Below are positions 8,164 through 17,710 of a DNA stretch of 36,294 bases, piece after piece. The position numbers were made by a program, and so were the translations under genes. The first letter of the stretch is position 1, and each line of letters starts with the position of its first letter. Source of the stretch: Xanthobacteraceae bacterium (GTDB lineage Bacteria; Pseudomonadota; Alphaproteobacteria; Rhizobiales; Xanthobacteraceae); the NCBI GenBank assembly GCA_009694215.1, contig SHVN01000022.1, positions 1-36,294 on the forward strand. Direction: 5' to 3'. Below the pieces are notes generated by a model. The model searched no databases and was not told where the DNA came from. It saw only the letters and a list, made by a program, of their open reading frames with translations.

Positions 8164-9678
8164 ATGAATGCCGTCGAGTACTGCCTGCTCCACGGGCTCA
8201 AGGTCGCGGGGCCCGAGCATCCGGCGCTCTTGAGCGCGGGTGAGACGCTGAGCTATGGCGCGCTGGCCGCGCGCGTCAGCCAGTTCGCGGCGGGACTGCG
8301 CGGGGAGGGAGTCCAGCCGGGAGATCGCGTGGGCATGCTGATGCTCGACACGCCCGACATTGTCGCATCGCATCTCGCGGCCATGGCGGCGGGCGGCATC
8401 GCGGTGGCGATGTCGAGCCGCGCCAGCCTCGAGGAGCTGGAACAGATTCTGACGATCGTCCGCCCGGCGATGATGGTGATCGACGGCGAATTCGAAGGTC
8501 TGGTGACGCCCGCCATCGCCGCGGCCTCGCCGGAAACGAAGCTGATCCGGCGCGAGCGCGAGCTCGCCGCCTGGAAGTCCGCGCCCGCGGCGCCGCTCGC
8601 GCCGATGCCGCGAAGCCCAGGCGATGCGGCGTTCTGGGTGATGACCTCGGGCACGACGGGCGTGCCCAAGGCGGTCGAGCATCAGCACCGCAACGTCGGC
8701 ATGTGCGCGGAGTATTATGAGCAGGTGCTCGGCTGCACCGCAAAGGACCGCCTGTTTGCGACCTCGCGCTTTCACTTTGCCTATGCGATCGGCAACATGT
8801 TCGCGGGCTTGCGGATGGGGGCGGGCAATGTGCTGCTGGAGCGCTGGGCCACGGCGCCGAGCGTCGCCGAAACCGTGGAGCGATTCAAGCCAACCGTGTT
8901 GCTCAGCGTTCCCGCGGTCTATCATCGGCTGCTCGAAGCGGGGCGCGCTTCGACCGCGCCGTTTCGTGCGCTCCGCTATTTTGTCTCGGCCGGCGAGCGC
9001 ATGCCGCCGCAGATCTGGACGGCATGGGAGCAGGCGGGCGGCCATCCGATCCTCGACGGGCTCGGCTGCTCGGAGTGCGTCTACATGATCATCGGCAACG
9101 CACCGGAGCGCCGGAAGCCCGGCTCGTCCGGCCATGCGATGCCGAGCGTGGAGCTTCGCATCGGCGCCGCCGATACGACCGGGCGGCTGGAGGTGCGCAT
9201 GCCCTCGATCTGCCAGGGCTACCGCCTGGCCGAGCCCAGGGCCGGCGAAGCGCCGCAGCGGCCGGCCGAGCAGTTCCTGCCGGACGGCTGGTTCGCCACC
9301 GGCGACGAGTATTACGTCGACGCCGGGGGCTTCTACCATCACCGCGGCCGTACCGGAGACATGCTGCGCGTCTCCGGCATCTGGATTTCGCCGTCCGAGA
9401 TCGAGGACGCGCTGGCGGGCGAGGCCTCGGTCGCCGAGAGCGCCGCCGTGCTGGGCGAAAGCGAGATCGGGCTTGCCGAGATTGTGTTGTATGTGGTGCC
9501 GGCGGCGGGCGCCGAGGGCGCGGCCGCGACCCGCGCGGCGCGCGAGCGGCTGTCGAAGGTGCTGCCGGGCTACAAGCAGCCGCGGCGCTTCGAGGCGGTC
9601 GCCGATCTGCCGCGCACGGCGACCGGCAAAGTTCAGCGCCACAAGCTGCGCGACCGGTTGCGGCGCGATCCAAACTGA
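8164..9678 (+). CDS. AMP-dependent acyl/aryl-CoA ligase (benzoate-CoA ligase-like)
   Basis: This 504-residue adenylate-forming enzyme activates a carboxylic acid to its CoA thioester using ATP. The phosphate-binding motif TSGTTGVPKA lies at 161-170. The hinge region GRTGDMLRVSG follows, and the C-terminal catalytic lysine is Lys489 in PRTATGKVQ. The overall pattern, including the short N-terminus, resembles benzoate/4-hydroxybenzoate-CoA ligases. It begins 16 bases after the O-methyltransferase stop and its stop lies 8 bases before the next gene. The start ATG at 8164 lacks a clear ribosome-binding site. Substrate is not determinable here; a benzoic or cinnamic acid fits the neighbourhood. 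Confidence 0.88.
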   Translation: MNAVEYCLLHGLKVAGPEHPALLSAGETLSYGALAARVSQFAAGLRGEGVQPGDRVGMLMLDTPDIVASHLAAMAAGGIAVAMSSRASLEELEQILTIVRPAMMVIDGEFEGLVTPAIAAASPETKLIRRERELAAWKSAPAAPLAPMPRSPGDAAFWVMTSGTTGVPKAVEHQHRNVGMCAEYYEQVLGCTAKDRLFATSRFHFAYAIGNMFAGLRMGAGNVLLERWATAPSVAETVERFKPTVLLSVPAVYHRLLEAGRASTAPFRALRYFVSAGERMPPQIWTAWEQAGGHPILDGLGCSECVYMIIGNAPERRKPGSSGHAMPSVELRIGAADTTGRLEVRMPSICQGYRLAEPRAGEAPQRPAEQFLPDGWFATGDEYYVDAGGFYHHRGRTGDMLRVSGIWISPSEIEDALAGEASVAESAAVLGESEIGLAEIVLYVVPAAGAEGAAATRAARERLSKVLPGYKQPRRFEAVADLPRTATGKVQRHKLRDRLRRDPN

Positions 9679-9686
9679 GGCTGGCG

Positions 9687-10931
9687 ATGGCTGCGACGAA
9701 TGACGGCAGCGCAGATGTTCTGGTCCGGCGGCGGCACGTCCTCTATGTCGAGGGCTACGACCCGCAGGGTGCGGAGGGCTATCACAATCTGTTCAGCCGG
9801 TCGCACCGGCGCTTTCTGAAGAACTGGCCGCTGAAGATCGCCGTCGGCGAGTTGCAGATCGACTCCGACGACCTCGCGCATTGGACCGTCGACGCCGCGG
9901 GGCCGAACTGGCAGGTCTCGACCCGCTACGATTTCCTTCGCCAGGAGCAGATGATCCGCGCCAACATGGCGGAGCCGCTGTGGCGGCAGGTGCCGCGCGC
10001 GCTCGGCTGGGCGCTGAATTATCTCTTCACCGGCACATTGTTCCGCGTATACCGCGCCTCGCATCGATACGGTCTGGCGCTGACGTACTTCCAGATGCTG
10101 CTGATCCTGTGGCTCGCCGCGTCGGCGCTGGGCGGCTGGCTCATCGCGTGGCTGGCGATGCGTTATGCCGGCGCTCCGCTCGCGCTCGGCTCGGCCATCG
10201 GCGTCGCGGCCGCCGTCGTCTGCTTCAGGCTGTTGCGCCCGCTGGCCGACAAGCTCTTCGTGGTGCAGATCAACAGCCATTGGTCGTATCTTTTGGAATA
10301 CGCGCGGGGCGAGCACCCGTCCTGCTGGGACCGCTGCATCGAGGCGGGCGCCGCACGCCTCGCCGAGATCGCCCGCGCCAACGCGGCCGACGAGATTGTC
10401 GTGGTTGGCCACTCGGGCGGCGGCGTCACCGCGCCGGCGGTGGTGGCGCGCGCGCTCGAGCTCGATCCCGATCTCGGCCGCCGCGGCCCGCGCGTGGTGC
10501 TGCTGACGCCCGGTTCGCTGATGCCGGGGATCGGCGTGCATCGCGCGGCCGCCCGGGTGCGCCGGGATATCGCCCGTATCGCGGTCGAGCCGTCGATCCT
10601 CTGGGTCGACGTGCAGGCGAGGGCCGACGTGCTGAACTTCTACGACTTCGACCCGGTGGCGGGCATCGGCGTCGACGCCGGCCCCACGCGCTGCAATCCG
10701 CTGATCTGGAAGGTGCGGCTCCGCGACATGCTGGCGCCGGAGTTCTTCAAGAAGCTGCGGCGAAGCCTGTTCCGCATGCACTACCAGTTCATCATGGCGA
10801 ACGACATGCGGGCTCCTTACGAATACATGATGCTGGTGTGCGGGCCCATTCCGGTCGAGCAATGGGCGCGGCGCGGCCCCGACATTCTCACCCGCTTCGC
10901 CGAAGACGCGACCTATCGTCAGGCTACCTGA
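9687..10931 (+). CDS. Membrane-anchored alpha/beta-hydrolase-like protein, function unknown
   Basis: A 414-residue protein I cannot place in a named family. It contains a serine-hydrolase elbow GHSGGG at 241-246 (Ser243) after a hydrophobic strand EIVVV. Two adjacent membrane segments lie at about 131-158 and 163-183, so the hydrolase core is probably tethered to the inner membrane. Candidate acid and base residues (Asp309 or Asp330, His365) cannot be fixed by eye. The N-terminus contains LYVEGYDPQG. The ATG at 9687 has GAGG six bases upstream; the frame stays open far upstream, but that part overlaps the CoA ligase gene and is spurious. It may hydrolyse an ester or thioester linked to the two preceding genes. 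Its last 8 bases overlap the end of the convergent dehydrogenase gene. Confidence 0.75.
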   Translation: MAATNDGSADVLVRRRHVLYVEGYDPQGAEGYHNLFSRSHRRFLKNWPLKIAVGELQIDSDDLAHWTVDAAGPNWQVSTRYDFLRQEQMIRANMAEPLWRQVPRALGWALNYLFTGTLFRVYRASHRYGLALTYFQMLLILWLAASALGGWLIAWLAMRYAGAPLALGSAIGVAAAVVCFRLLRPLADKLFVVQINSHWSYLLEYARGEHPSCWDRCIEAGAARLAEIARANAADEIVVVGHSGGGVTAPAVVARALELDPDLGRRGPRVVLLTPGSLMPGIGVHRAAARVRRDIARIAVEPSILWVDVQARADVLNFYDFDPVAGIGVDAGPTRCNPLIWKVRLRDMLAPEFFKKLRRSLFRMHYQFIMANDMRAPYEYMMLVCGPIPVEQWARRGPDILTRFAEDATYRQAT

Positions 10932-11712
10932 GATCGGGGCGGGCGACGGCGCGCAAGAGCCCTAGCACCAGCCGGCGCGGTAGCATACGCGCCAGCAGCG
11001 CCGCCACCTTGTTGCCGGCGCCCGGCACCACCACGCGCTTACCTCGCATCAGCCCGTCATAGCCGTCGCGCGCGACGCGGAGCGCGGTGCGCGACAGAAA
11101 ATGCGGGAAGTAATCCTCCGGGATGCCGGCGCGGGCCATGAACTCGGTCTCGACCGGGCCGGGGCACAGCGCCGTGACCCGCACGCCGCGGTGCGAAAGC
11201 TCGCGGTGCAGCGCCTCGCTGAACGACAGCACATAGGCCTTGGTGGCGTGATAGACTGCCATCCCCGGCCCCGGCATGAAGCTCGCGACCGAGGCGACGT
11301 TGAGGATGCCACCCTTGTGGCGCGCGAGGCTCTCGACGAAGCGCAGCGACAGGTCGGTGAGCACGCGGGCGTTGAGGTCGATCATTTCAAGCTGCCGCCG
11401 GCGGTCGAGGCCGGCGGCAGCCCCCATGAGACCGAAGCCCGCATTGTTGACCACGTAACGCGGCTCAAGCCCGCTCTCGCGCAGTTCGTCCTCAATCCGC
11501 GCGGCGGCGTCGGGCAGCGCGAGATCGATGGCGATGACGTTCGGCCGGGCGTGGCCGCGCTCCTCGATCTTGTCGGCCAGCGCCTTGAGCTGAGGCGCGC
11601 GGCGCGCCACCAGCACCAGCGCGTGGCCGTTGTCGGCGAACACGTCCGCCAGCGCCGCGCCGATGCCGGCGGAGGCGCCGGTGATCAAGGCGATGGGCTT
11701 GGGGTCCGGCAT
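10924..11712 (-). CDS. Short-chain dehydrogenase/reductase
   Basis: The 262-residue protein is a classical SDR with the cofactor motif TGASAGIG at 11-18, the NNAG motif at 89-92, and a catalytic set Ser141, Tyr154 and Lys158 (YHATK). The arginine pair in VARRAP after strand 2 suggests NADP(H). A basic, hydrophobic C-terminal tail (about 235-262) could associate with membranes. It begins four bases after the thioesterase stop and is the last gene of the minus-strand CoA operon. It most resembles broad-specificity DltE/YqjQ-type SDRs, so the substrate, likely a carbonyl or alcohol intermediate, is uncertain. Confidence 0.85.
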   Translation of the reverse strand: MPDPKPIALITGASAGIGAALADVFADNGHALVLVARRAPQLKALADKIEERGHARPNVIAIDLALPDAAARIEDELRESGLEPRYVVNNAGFGLMGAAAGLDRRRQLEMIDLNARVLTDLSLRFVESLARHKGGILNVASVASFMPGPGMAVYHATKAYVLSFSEALHRELSHRGVRVTALCPGPVETEFMARAGIPEDYFPHFLSRTALRVARDGYDGLMRGKRVVVPGAGNKVAALLARMLPRRLVLGLLRAVARPDLR

Positions 11713-11716
11713 GACG

Positions 11717-12139
11717 TCACGCTCCCGCGAACTTCGCGATCACCTCTTGCGGGATGGGCTTGGCCCGGATCTTTTCCGGATCGTCGGGATTGCGCTCGGC
11801 CCAGACGCGGGTGTCGAAGCACTCGACGCAAAGCTCGCCATTCAGCGTGATGCGGTGCTGCACGTCGAAGCTCGACCGGCGAAATTCCGTGACCTTGGTC
11901 TCGATCGTCACGTCGTCGCCGAATTTGGTCGGCTTGTAGAACTTCGCCCGGGTGTCCACCATCGGATAGCCCTGGAACTCGTAGTGGCGGGTGAACTGGT
12001 ACTTGCTCATGCCCAGTGCCTGGGAGAACAGCGCGGTGGTGCAGGAATCGAACATCGCGAAATAGCGCGGGAAGAACACAATCCCCGCCGGGTCGCAGTC
12101 GCCCCATTCGATGCGCGCGTTTCGCGTGTAGGTCAGCAT
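11717..12139 (-). CDS. Hot-dog thioesterase, 4-hydroxybenzoyl-CoA type
   Basis: This 140-residue single hot-dog-fold protein hydrolyses acyl- or aroyl-CoA thioesters. The N-terminal signature EWGDCDPAGIVFFPRYF contains Asp16, aligned with the catalytic aspartate of Pseudomonas 4-hydroxybenzoyl-CoA thioesterase. Length is typical of that group. The gene lies nine bases after the dehydrogenase stop and four bases before another dehydrogenase, in an operon with a feruloyl-CoA-synthetase-like enzyme. In that setting it would release the free aromatic acid from its CoA ester after side-chain shortening. The exact aroyl-CoA is inferred, not shown. Confidence 0.88.
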   Translation of the reverse strand: MLTYTRNARIEWGDCDPAGIVFFPRYFAMFDSCTTALFSQALGMSKYQFTRHYEFQGYPMVDTRAKFYKPTKFGDDVTIETKVTEFRRSSFDVQHRITLNGELCVECFDTRVWAERNPDDPEKIRAKPIPQEVIAKFAGA

Positions 12140-12148
12140 CGCGCGCTC

Positions 12149-12910
12149 TTATCTCGGCGCCATGCGGAGCGCGCCGTCGAGCCGGATCACCTCGCCGTTG
12201 AGATAGTTGCTGCGCAGGATGAACAGCACGAGCTCGGCGTATTCGCGCGGCTCGCCGAGGCGCTTGGGGAACGGCACCGAGGCGCCGAGCGAGTCCTGCG
12301 CGGCCTGCGGCAGCGCCTTCAGCATCGGCGTGGCGAAGATGCCCGGTGCGATCGCCATGACGCGGATGCCGAACTGCGACAGCTCGCGCGCCACGGGGAT
12401 GGTCAGCGCCGCCACGCCTCCCTTGGAGGCGGCGTAAGGCGCCTGGCCGATCTGGCCCTCGTAGGCCGCGACCGACGCGGTCGAGACGATCACGCCGCGC
12501 TCGCCGTCCACGAGCGGCGTCACGTTCTGCATGTCGGCTACGACCAGCCGCATCATGTTGAAGGTGCCGGTGAGATTGACGGCGATGATCTTCTCGAAAT
12601 CGGAGAGTGGCATCGGGCCGTCGCGGCCGACCATGCGCTTGGCGGGGCCGACGCCCGCGCAATTGATCAGGATGCGCGCCGGGCCATTTTTGTCGCGGGC
12701 TTCTTTCAACGCTGCCACGGCGTTGTCGGAACTCGTGACGTCGCAGCGGATGGCGATGCCGCCGATTCTTGCCGCCACCTCCTTCGCGCCGTCCAGGTTG
12801 ATGTCGAGGCAGGCGACCTTGGCGCCGGCCTTCGCGAGATGGGCGGCGGTCTCGGCGCCGAGACCGGAGGCGGCTCCGGTGACGATGGCGGCGTGTCCTT
12901 TGGGATCCAT
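12149..12910 (-). CDS. Short-chain 3-hydroxyacyl-CoA dehydrogenase (type II, HSD17B10-like)
   Basis: A 253-residue SDR with TGAASGLG at 11-18 and an acidic residue after strand 2 (CLDIN), pointing to NAD. The catalytic residues are Ser146, Tyr159 and Lys163 in YAASK. The segment STASVAAYEGQIGQ and the C-terminal end are characteristic of type II 3-hydroxyacyl-CoA dehydrogenases. It would oxidise a 3-hydroxyacyl-CoA formed by the hydratase of the same operon. The start ATG at 12910 lies five bases after the ligase stop. A longer open frame upstream overlaps the ligase and was rejected. Confidence 0.88.
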   Translation of the reverse strand: MDPKGHAAIVTGAASGLGAETAAHLAKAGAKVACLDINLDGAKEVAARIGGIAIRCDVTSSDNAVAALKEARDKNGPARILINCAGVGPAKRMVGRDGPMPLSDFEKIIAVNLTGTFNMMRLVVADMQNVTPLVDGERGVIVSTASVAAYEGQIGQAPYAASKGGVAALTIPVARELSQFGIRVMAIAPGIFATPMLKALPQAAQDSLGASVPFPKRLGEPREYAELVLFILRSNYLNGEVIRLDGALRMAPR

Positions 12911-12915
12911 GCGGG

Positions 12916-14796
12916 TTATTTCCGTTCGTCGATTGCGATCACGTTGGTGGACGGCGCGCTGGCATAAAGCTCCTCGACCAGCGCCGCGCGGCGGGTCAGC
13001 ACCGCGCGCTGGTTGATCGAGCCCTTGTCGGTTGCTTCGCCGGCGTCGAGCGAGGGCGGCTCGGCCATCAGGACGAGCCGGCAGATGCGGGTCGAGCCGC
13101 CGGTGCTCTGCCGGGCGAGCGTATCGAGCCGCCGGCGGAACTCGTCGCGGAGCTTTGTGTCGGCCAGCACCGCGGCGGGCAGTGCGTCGGCGGCAAGGCC
13201 CGCAAGCCTGCGGCAAGCCTCAATATCGGGGAACACCAGCACCGCGATGTCGTCGCGGTTGATGCCGGCGATCACCGCGTCGCGAACGAGCGGCGCGCAG
13301 TGATCGACGAACTGCGCGCGCAGCGCCCCGGCGCTGACCCAGGTGCCGCTTGCCAGCTTGAAGTCCTCGGCCAGCCGCCCGTCGAACAGCAGCCCTTGGC
13401 TCGGATCGTTGGCGTCGACGAACTTCAGCGCGTCGCCGATCCGGTAGTAGCCCTGCTCGTCGAACGCCTCTTTCGTGAGGTCCGGCCGCCGCCAGTAGCC
13501 CGGCGTGATGTTGGGCCCCTTCAATCGCGCTTCGAGCTTGCCTTCGTTCGGCACCAGCTTCAATTCGACGCCCGGCGCCGGCACGCCGATGTTGCCGGGG
13601 CGGGGGAAATCCCAGTTGCAGGCAATCGCCAGCGGCGCGGTCTCGGTCGAGCCGATGCTGGAAATGAAAATGACGCGCTCGCCGCAGGTGGCTACACTCA
13701 TCTCCTGCAATTCGTCCCAGGCGTATTGCTGCAATCCCGCGCCTGCGTAGAACAGCACCTTGAGGCGGCTGAAGAAGTTCCTGCGCAGGTCCGCGTCGGC
13801 GCGCAGATGCGGCAGCAGCGCCTCGAAGCCCTTTGGCACATTGAAGTAGATCGTCGGCGCGATCTCCTTCAGGTTGCGCGCGGTGGCGGCGATCACGCCG
13901 GGCAGCGGCTTGCCGTCGTCGATGTAGAGTGAGCCGCCGTTGTCGAGCACCATGTTGAAGTTGTGGTTGCTGCCGAAGGTGTGGTTCCACGGCAGCCAGT
14001 CGACGATCACCGGCGGCTCATCGCCGATGAAGGCGAGGCCGGCGCGGATCTGCGCCTGGTTGGCGCAGAGCATCCCTTGCGTGTTGATGACGCCCTTGGG
14101 ATATCCGGTCGAGCCCGAGGTGAACAGGATTTTCGCGATCGTGTCCGGCCCGACCCTGGCGTGGGCAGCGTCAACCGCCGCGGCCGGCTTTGTCGCGAGC
14201 AGGTCGGCGAACAGGGTCGCGGGTCGTTCCGGATGCGGATGAACCGTCACCGCGATTTCGACGCCGCGCGGCACGGCCGCCTCGATGGCGCGCACGAATG
14301 CCGTGCCGTCGGCGGCGAAGACAAGGCCGGGGGTGAGGATTTCGACGATCGCCTTGAGCTTGCCGAAGTCGCTCGACATCAGCGAGTAGGGCACCGAAAT
14401 GGGCGCATAGGGAATGCCGGCCATCATCGCGGCGAGACCCAGCAGCGCGTGCTCGATGTCGTTGCCGGACAGGATCGCGATCGGCCGCTCGGCGGAGAGC
14501 CGGCGTTGCAGCAGCGACTGCGCGATGCTCCGCACCTGCGACAGAACCTGCGAATAGGTCAGCCTTCGCCACGAACCGTCCGCGGCGCGCTGCGCGAGGA
14601 AGACGCGGTCGGGCGCGGCACCGGCCCAGTGCTCCAGCCGTTGCGTCAGCCGGTCGGGATAGGCTTCGAGCCGGTGCGGCGAGCGCAGATGGATCGTGCC
14701 GTCGGCCTTGCGGTCGAGCAGCACGTCGGCCGGCCCGAGCCGCACCGGACGGAGCGGAGCGGATGCGGCCTTCATGTCGCGCATCGCTTCAGCCAT
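12916..14796 (-). CDS. Feruloyl-CoA synthetase-like AMP-binding ligase
   Basis: This 626-residue adenylate-forming ligase matches the long feruloyl-CoA synthetase group (Fcs/FerA-like) rather than short benzoate ligases. The ATP motif FTSGSTGYPKG lies at 225-235. The DWLPWNHTFG segment and the C-terminal EATDKGSINQR, with the catalytic lysine, are typical of that group. The enzyme would convert ferulate or a related hydroxycinnamate to its CoA ester, the entry step to side-chain removal. It starts three bases after the enoyl-CoA hydratase stop, and the dehydrogenase follows by five bases, so all are likely co-translated. Substrate range is inferred from the family. Confidence 0.88.
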   Translation of the reverse strand: MAEAMRDMKAASAPLRPVRLGPADVLLDRKADGTIHLRSPHRLEAYPDRLTQRLEHWAGAAPDRVFLAQRAADGSWRRLTYSQVLSQVRSIAQSLLQRRLSAERPIAILSGNDIEHALLGLAAMMAGIPYAPISVPYSLMSSDFGKLKAIVEILTPGLVFAADGTAFVRAIEAAVPRGVEIAVTVHPHPERPATLFADLLATKPAAAVDAAHARVGPDTIAKILFTSGSTGYPKGVINTQGMLCANQAQIRAGLAFIGDEPPVIVDWLPWNHTFGSNHNFNMVLDNGGSLYIDDGKPLPGVIAATARNLKEIAPTIYFNVPKGFEALLPHLRADADLRRNFFSRLKVLFYAGAGLQQYAWDELQEMSVATCGERVIFISSIGSTETAPLAIACNWDFPRPGNIGVPAPGVELKLVPNEGKLEARLKGPNITPGYWRRPDLTKEAFDEQGYYRIGDALKFVDANDPSQGLLFDGRLAEDFKLASGTWVSAGALRAQFVDHCAPLVRDAVIAGINRDDIAVLVFPDIEACRRLAGLAADALPAAVLADTKLRDEFRRRLDTLARQSTGGSTRICRLVLMAEPPSLDAGEATDKGSINQRAVLTRRAALVEELYASAPSTNVIAIDERK

Positions 14797-14799
14797 GGA

Positions 14800-15606
14800 T
14801 CACCCGCGAAGCACCTTCCTGCCGCGTTTCTCCAGAAAATCCTTCAGCCGCGTCTTGGCGTCGTCGCTGCCCTGCGCGATCGCCGCCATCAGGGATTCGG
14901 TGAGCAGCCCACTCGCCGGGTCGCTCTCCGCGATGCGCGGCAACACATGCATGATCGCGAAATTCGACAGCGGCGCGTTGCTGGCAATGCGCTCGGCAAG
15001 CTCGATGCCTTTGGCCAGCCCCGCGCCGTCGTCGACCAGAACATGCGTGATCCCGATGGATTGGCCGTGCTCGGCGCCGTAGGTGCAGCCGGTCAGCATC
15101 AGCTCCATCACCCGTGACACGCCGATGAGCCGCGGCAACCGCATCGACCCGCCGCCGCCGAGGAAGATGCCGCGGCTGCCCTCCGGCAGCGCGTAATAGG
15201 CCGAGCGCTCGGCGACGCGAAGATGACATGCCGCCGCGAGCTCGAGCCCACCGCCGACCACCGCGCCGTGCAGCACCGCCACCACCGGCACCTTGCCGAA
15301 TTGGATCGCATCGAACACGCGGTGCCACATGCGCGAATGCTGCACGCCTTCGGCGACGTCGCGCTCGGTCAGTTCGCCGAGGTCGAGGCCCGCGGAGAAG
15401 TGCGCTCCGGCGCCGTGCAGGACCACGGCCTTGATGTCCTTCGGCAGCGCCTTGAAGAAGGCTTCGATGCCGAGAATGGTGGCGTCGTCGAGCGCGTTGC
15501 GCTTCTGCGGACGCGACAGCCGCAGGATCGCGACGCCGCCCCGCCGCTTCGCCGTCAGCGAGGGCGGCAATTTGGGCGCGAATGGCTTCTTGATGGGCTT
15601 TCGCAT
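14800..15606 (-). CDS. Enoyl-CoA hydratase/isomerase (crotonase family)
   Basis: The 268-residue crotonase-fold protein has the oxyanion-hole region GAHFSAGLDLG near 67-77 and GAVVGGGLELA near 114-124. Glu122 and Glu142 align with the two catalytic glutamates of rat mitochondrial hydratase, so hydration activity is plausible. It precedes the feruloyl-CoA-synthetase-like gene by three bases. It could act as a hydratase in a beta-oxidation route or as a hydratase-aldolase cleaving feruloyl-CoA to vanillin; no vanillin dehydrogenase is in the window, which favours the first. An in-frame ATG at 15639 is an alternative start; neither has a clear ribosome-binding site. Confidence 0.88.
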   Translation of the reverse strand: MRKPIKKPFAPKLPPSLTAKRRGGVAILRLSRPQKRNALDDATILGIEAFFKALPKDIKAVVLHGAGAHFSAGLDLGELTERDVAEGVQHSRMWHRVFDAIQFGKVPVVAVLHGAVVGGGLELAAACHLRVAERSAYYALPEGSRGIFLGGGGSMRLPRLIGVSRVMELMLTGCTYGAEHGQSIGITHVLVDDGAGLAKGIELAERIASNAPLSNFAIMHVLPRIAESDPASGLLTESLMAAIAQGSDDAKTRLKDFLEKRGRKVLRG

Positions 15607-15698
15607 CGATGGTCCCGGGCGTTTCCCGGTCAAAGTCATGCGGGGTCCGCCCGGGCCGGTCAAGCGGGGCTGACTGCTCCAGACCTCACCCTTTCTCG

Positions 15699-15800
15699 GC
15701 CTCATGCTGAGGAGCGCCCGAAGGGCGCGTCTCGAAGCATGGGGCCGCCCTTCATCCTTCGAGACGCCCGCTTCGCGGGCTCCTCAGGATGAGGGCGGAG
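15699..15800. repeat. Paired inverted copies of a TCGAGACGC palindromic repeat
   Basis: Two copies of a roughly 42-base palindrome face each other: one from about 15700 to 15744 and its inverted partner from about 15752 to 15794. Each has arms resembling CATCCTTCGAGACGC and CTCCTCAGGATGAGG around a GC stem. A third copy lies at 19754-19797. It fills the gap between the DUF3237 gene and the enoyl-CoA hydratase gene. Confidence 0.8.
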
Positions 15801-15814
15801 AGGTTCAGCGAAAC

Positions 15815-16273
15815 CTAAAGCACCTCGAAAACCTCGATCCGCACCGCACCCTTCAGCCGGGCGCCGCGGCCGATGGCGAGAATGCGATTGAGCCAACTCG
15901 CCGCCGGATCGGCGGTCTCGAACCGCATGAAGGTACGGAAATAATACAGCGCTGGATCGACCGTCTCGTCGCGGGCGAGCCGGTCCATCACCTCGGGCGG
16001 ACCATGACGATAGCCTTCGGCGTCGATCAGGACTTGCCCGCCGCCGTCGGTCTCGACGGTGTAGCGGGCCTGAAGATGCACCACGCCGTCGGCGCGCACG
16101 ATCTGCCAGTCGGCGCCGCCGGACAGAACCTTGCCCTTGAGCTTCGGGCCGTCGACCGTGCCGCCGAGGATATTGATGATGCGCCGCTCGCCATAGGGTG
16201 TGTTGCCGAGCCTCTGGATACCCCCGAGCGGCGAATGGATGGTGAAAATGGGCTGGTCGGAAAGAAGCGGCAT
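15815..16273 (-). CDS. DUF3237 (UPF0311) family protein
   Basis: This 152-residue protein matches the DUF3237/UPF0311 family, small beta-barrel proteins without an established enzymatic role. Recognisable segments include GERRIINILGGTVDGPKL, the Gly-rich step before the barrel, and YYFRTFMRFETADP near the C-terminus. DUF3237 genes are often found beside aromatic or CoA-ester catabolic genes, as here. It is the first gene on the minus side of the divergent region with the thiolase, separated from the hydratase by palindromic repeats. The frame stays open upstream across the thiolase gene, but that is antisense; ATG 16273 is the sensible start. Confidence 0.8.
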   Translation of the reverse strand: MPLLSDQPIFTIHSPLGGIQRLGNTPYGERRIINILGGTVDGPKLKGKVLSGGADWQIVRADGVVHLQARYTVETDGGGQVLIDAEGYRHGPPEVMDRLARDETVDPALYYFRTFMRFETADPAASWLNRILAIGRGARLKGAVRIEVFEVL

Positions 16274-16279
16274 TGTTGT

Positions 16280-16308
16280 TTGACCCCATCGGCGATGACA
16301 CCTAAATT
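16280..16308 (+). promoter_or_regulatory. Putative sigma-70 promoter for the thiolase gene
   Basis: TTGACC at 16280-16285 and TAAATT at 16303-16308 are separated by 17 bases in the short divergent gap. The predicted start point is about 60 bases before the thiolase ATG. The match is fair, made by eye, and the -35 box lies within 10 bases of the divergent DUF3237 start, so the two directions may be co-regulated. Confidence 0.4.
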
Positions 16309-16375
16309 CGCACACGAAAACGCCGCGCAAGCAATGTGTACGGCAAAAATGTTTGAGTGGCTTGAGGAGACGACG

Positions 16376-17581
<1,206 letters not shown>

Positions 17582-17710
17582 CCCCGGGTTCCGGTCGCGC
17601 GCCCACCATATCCAGGCCAGGCGTCGCAATTGGCGCGATCAATCCCCATATGCCTGCAGTCGGGATGCAACAGCCTTGCGGGGGGTCGGACGAGCGTAGG
17701 GATTATTGCC

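Noticed and set aside
8122..9642. A 506-codon minus-strand open frame opposite the CoA ligase
   Set aside because: It is antisense to a well-supported ligase, shows the arginine/alanine/histidine bias of GC-rich shadow frames and no domain.
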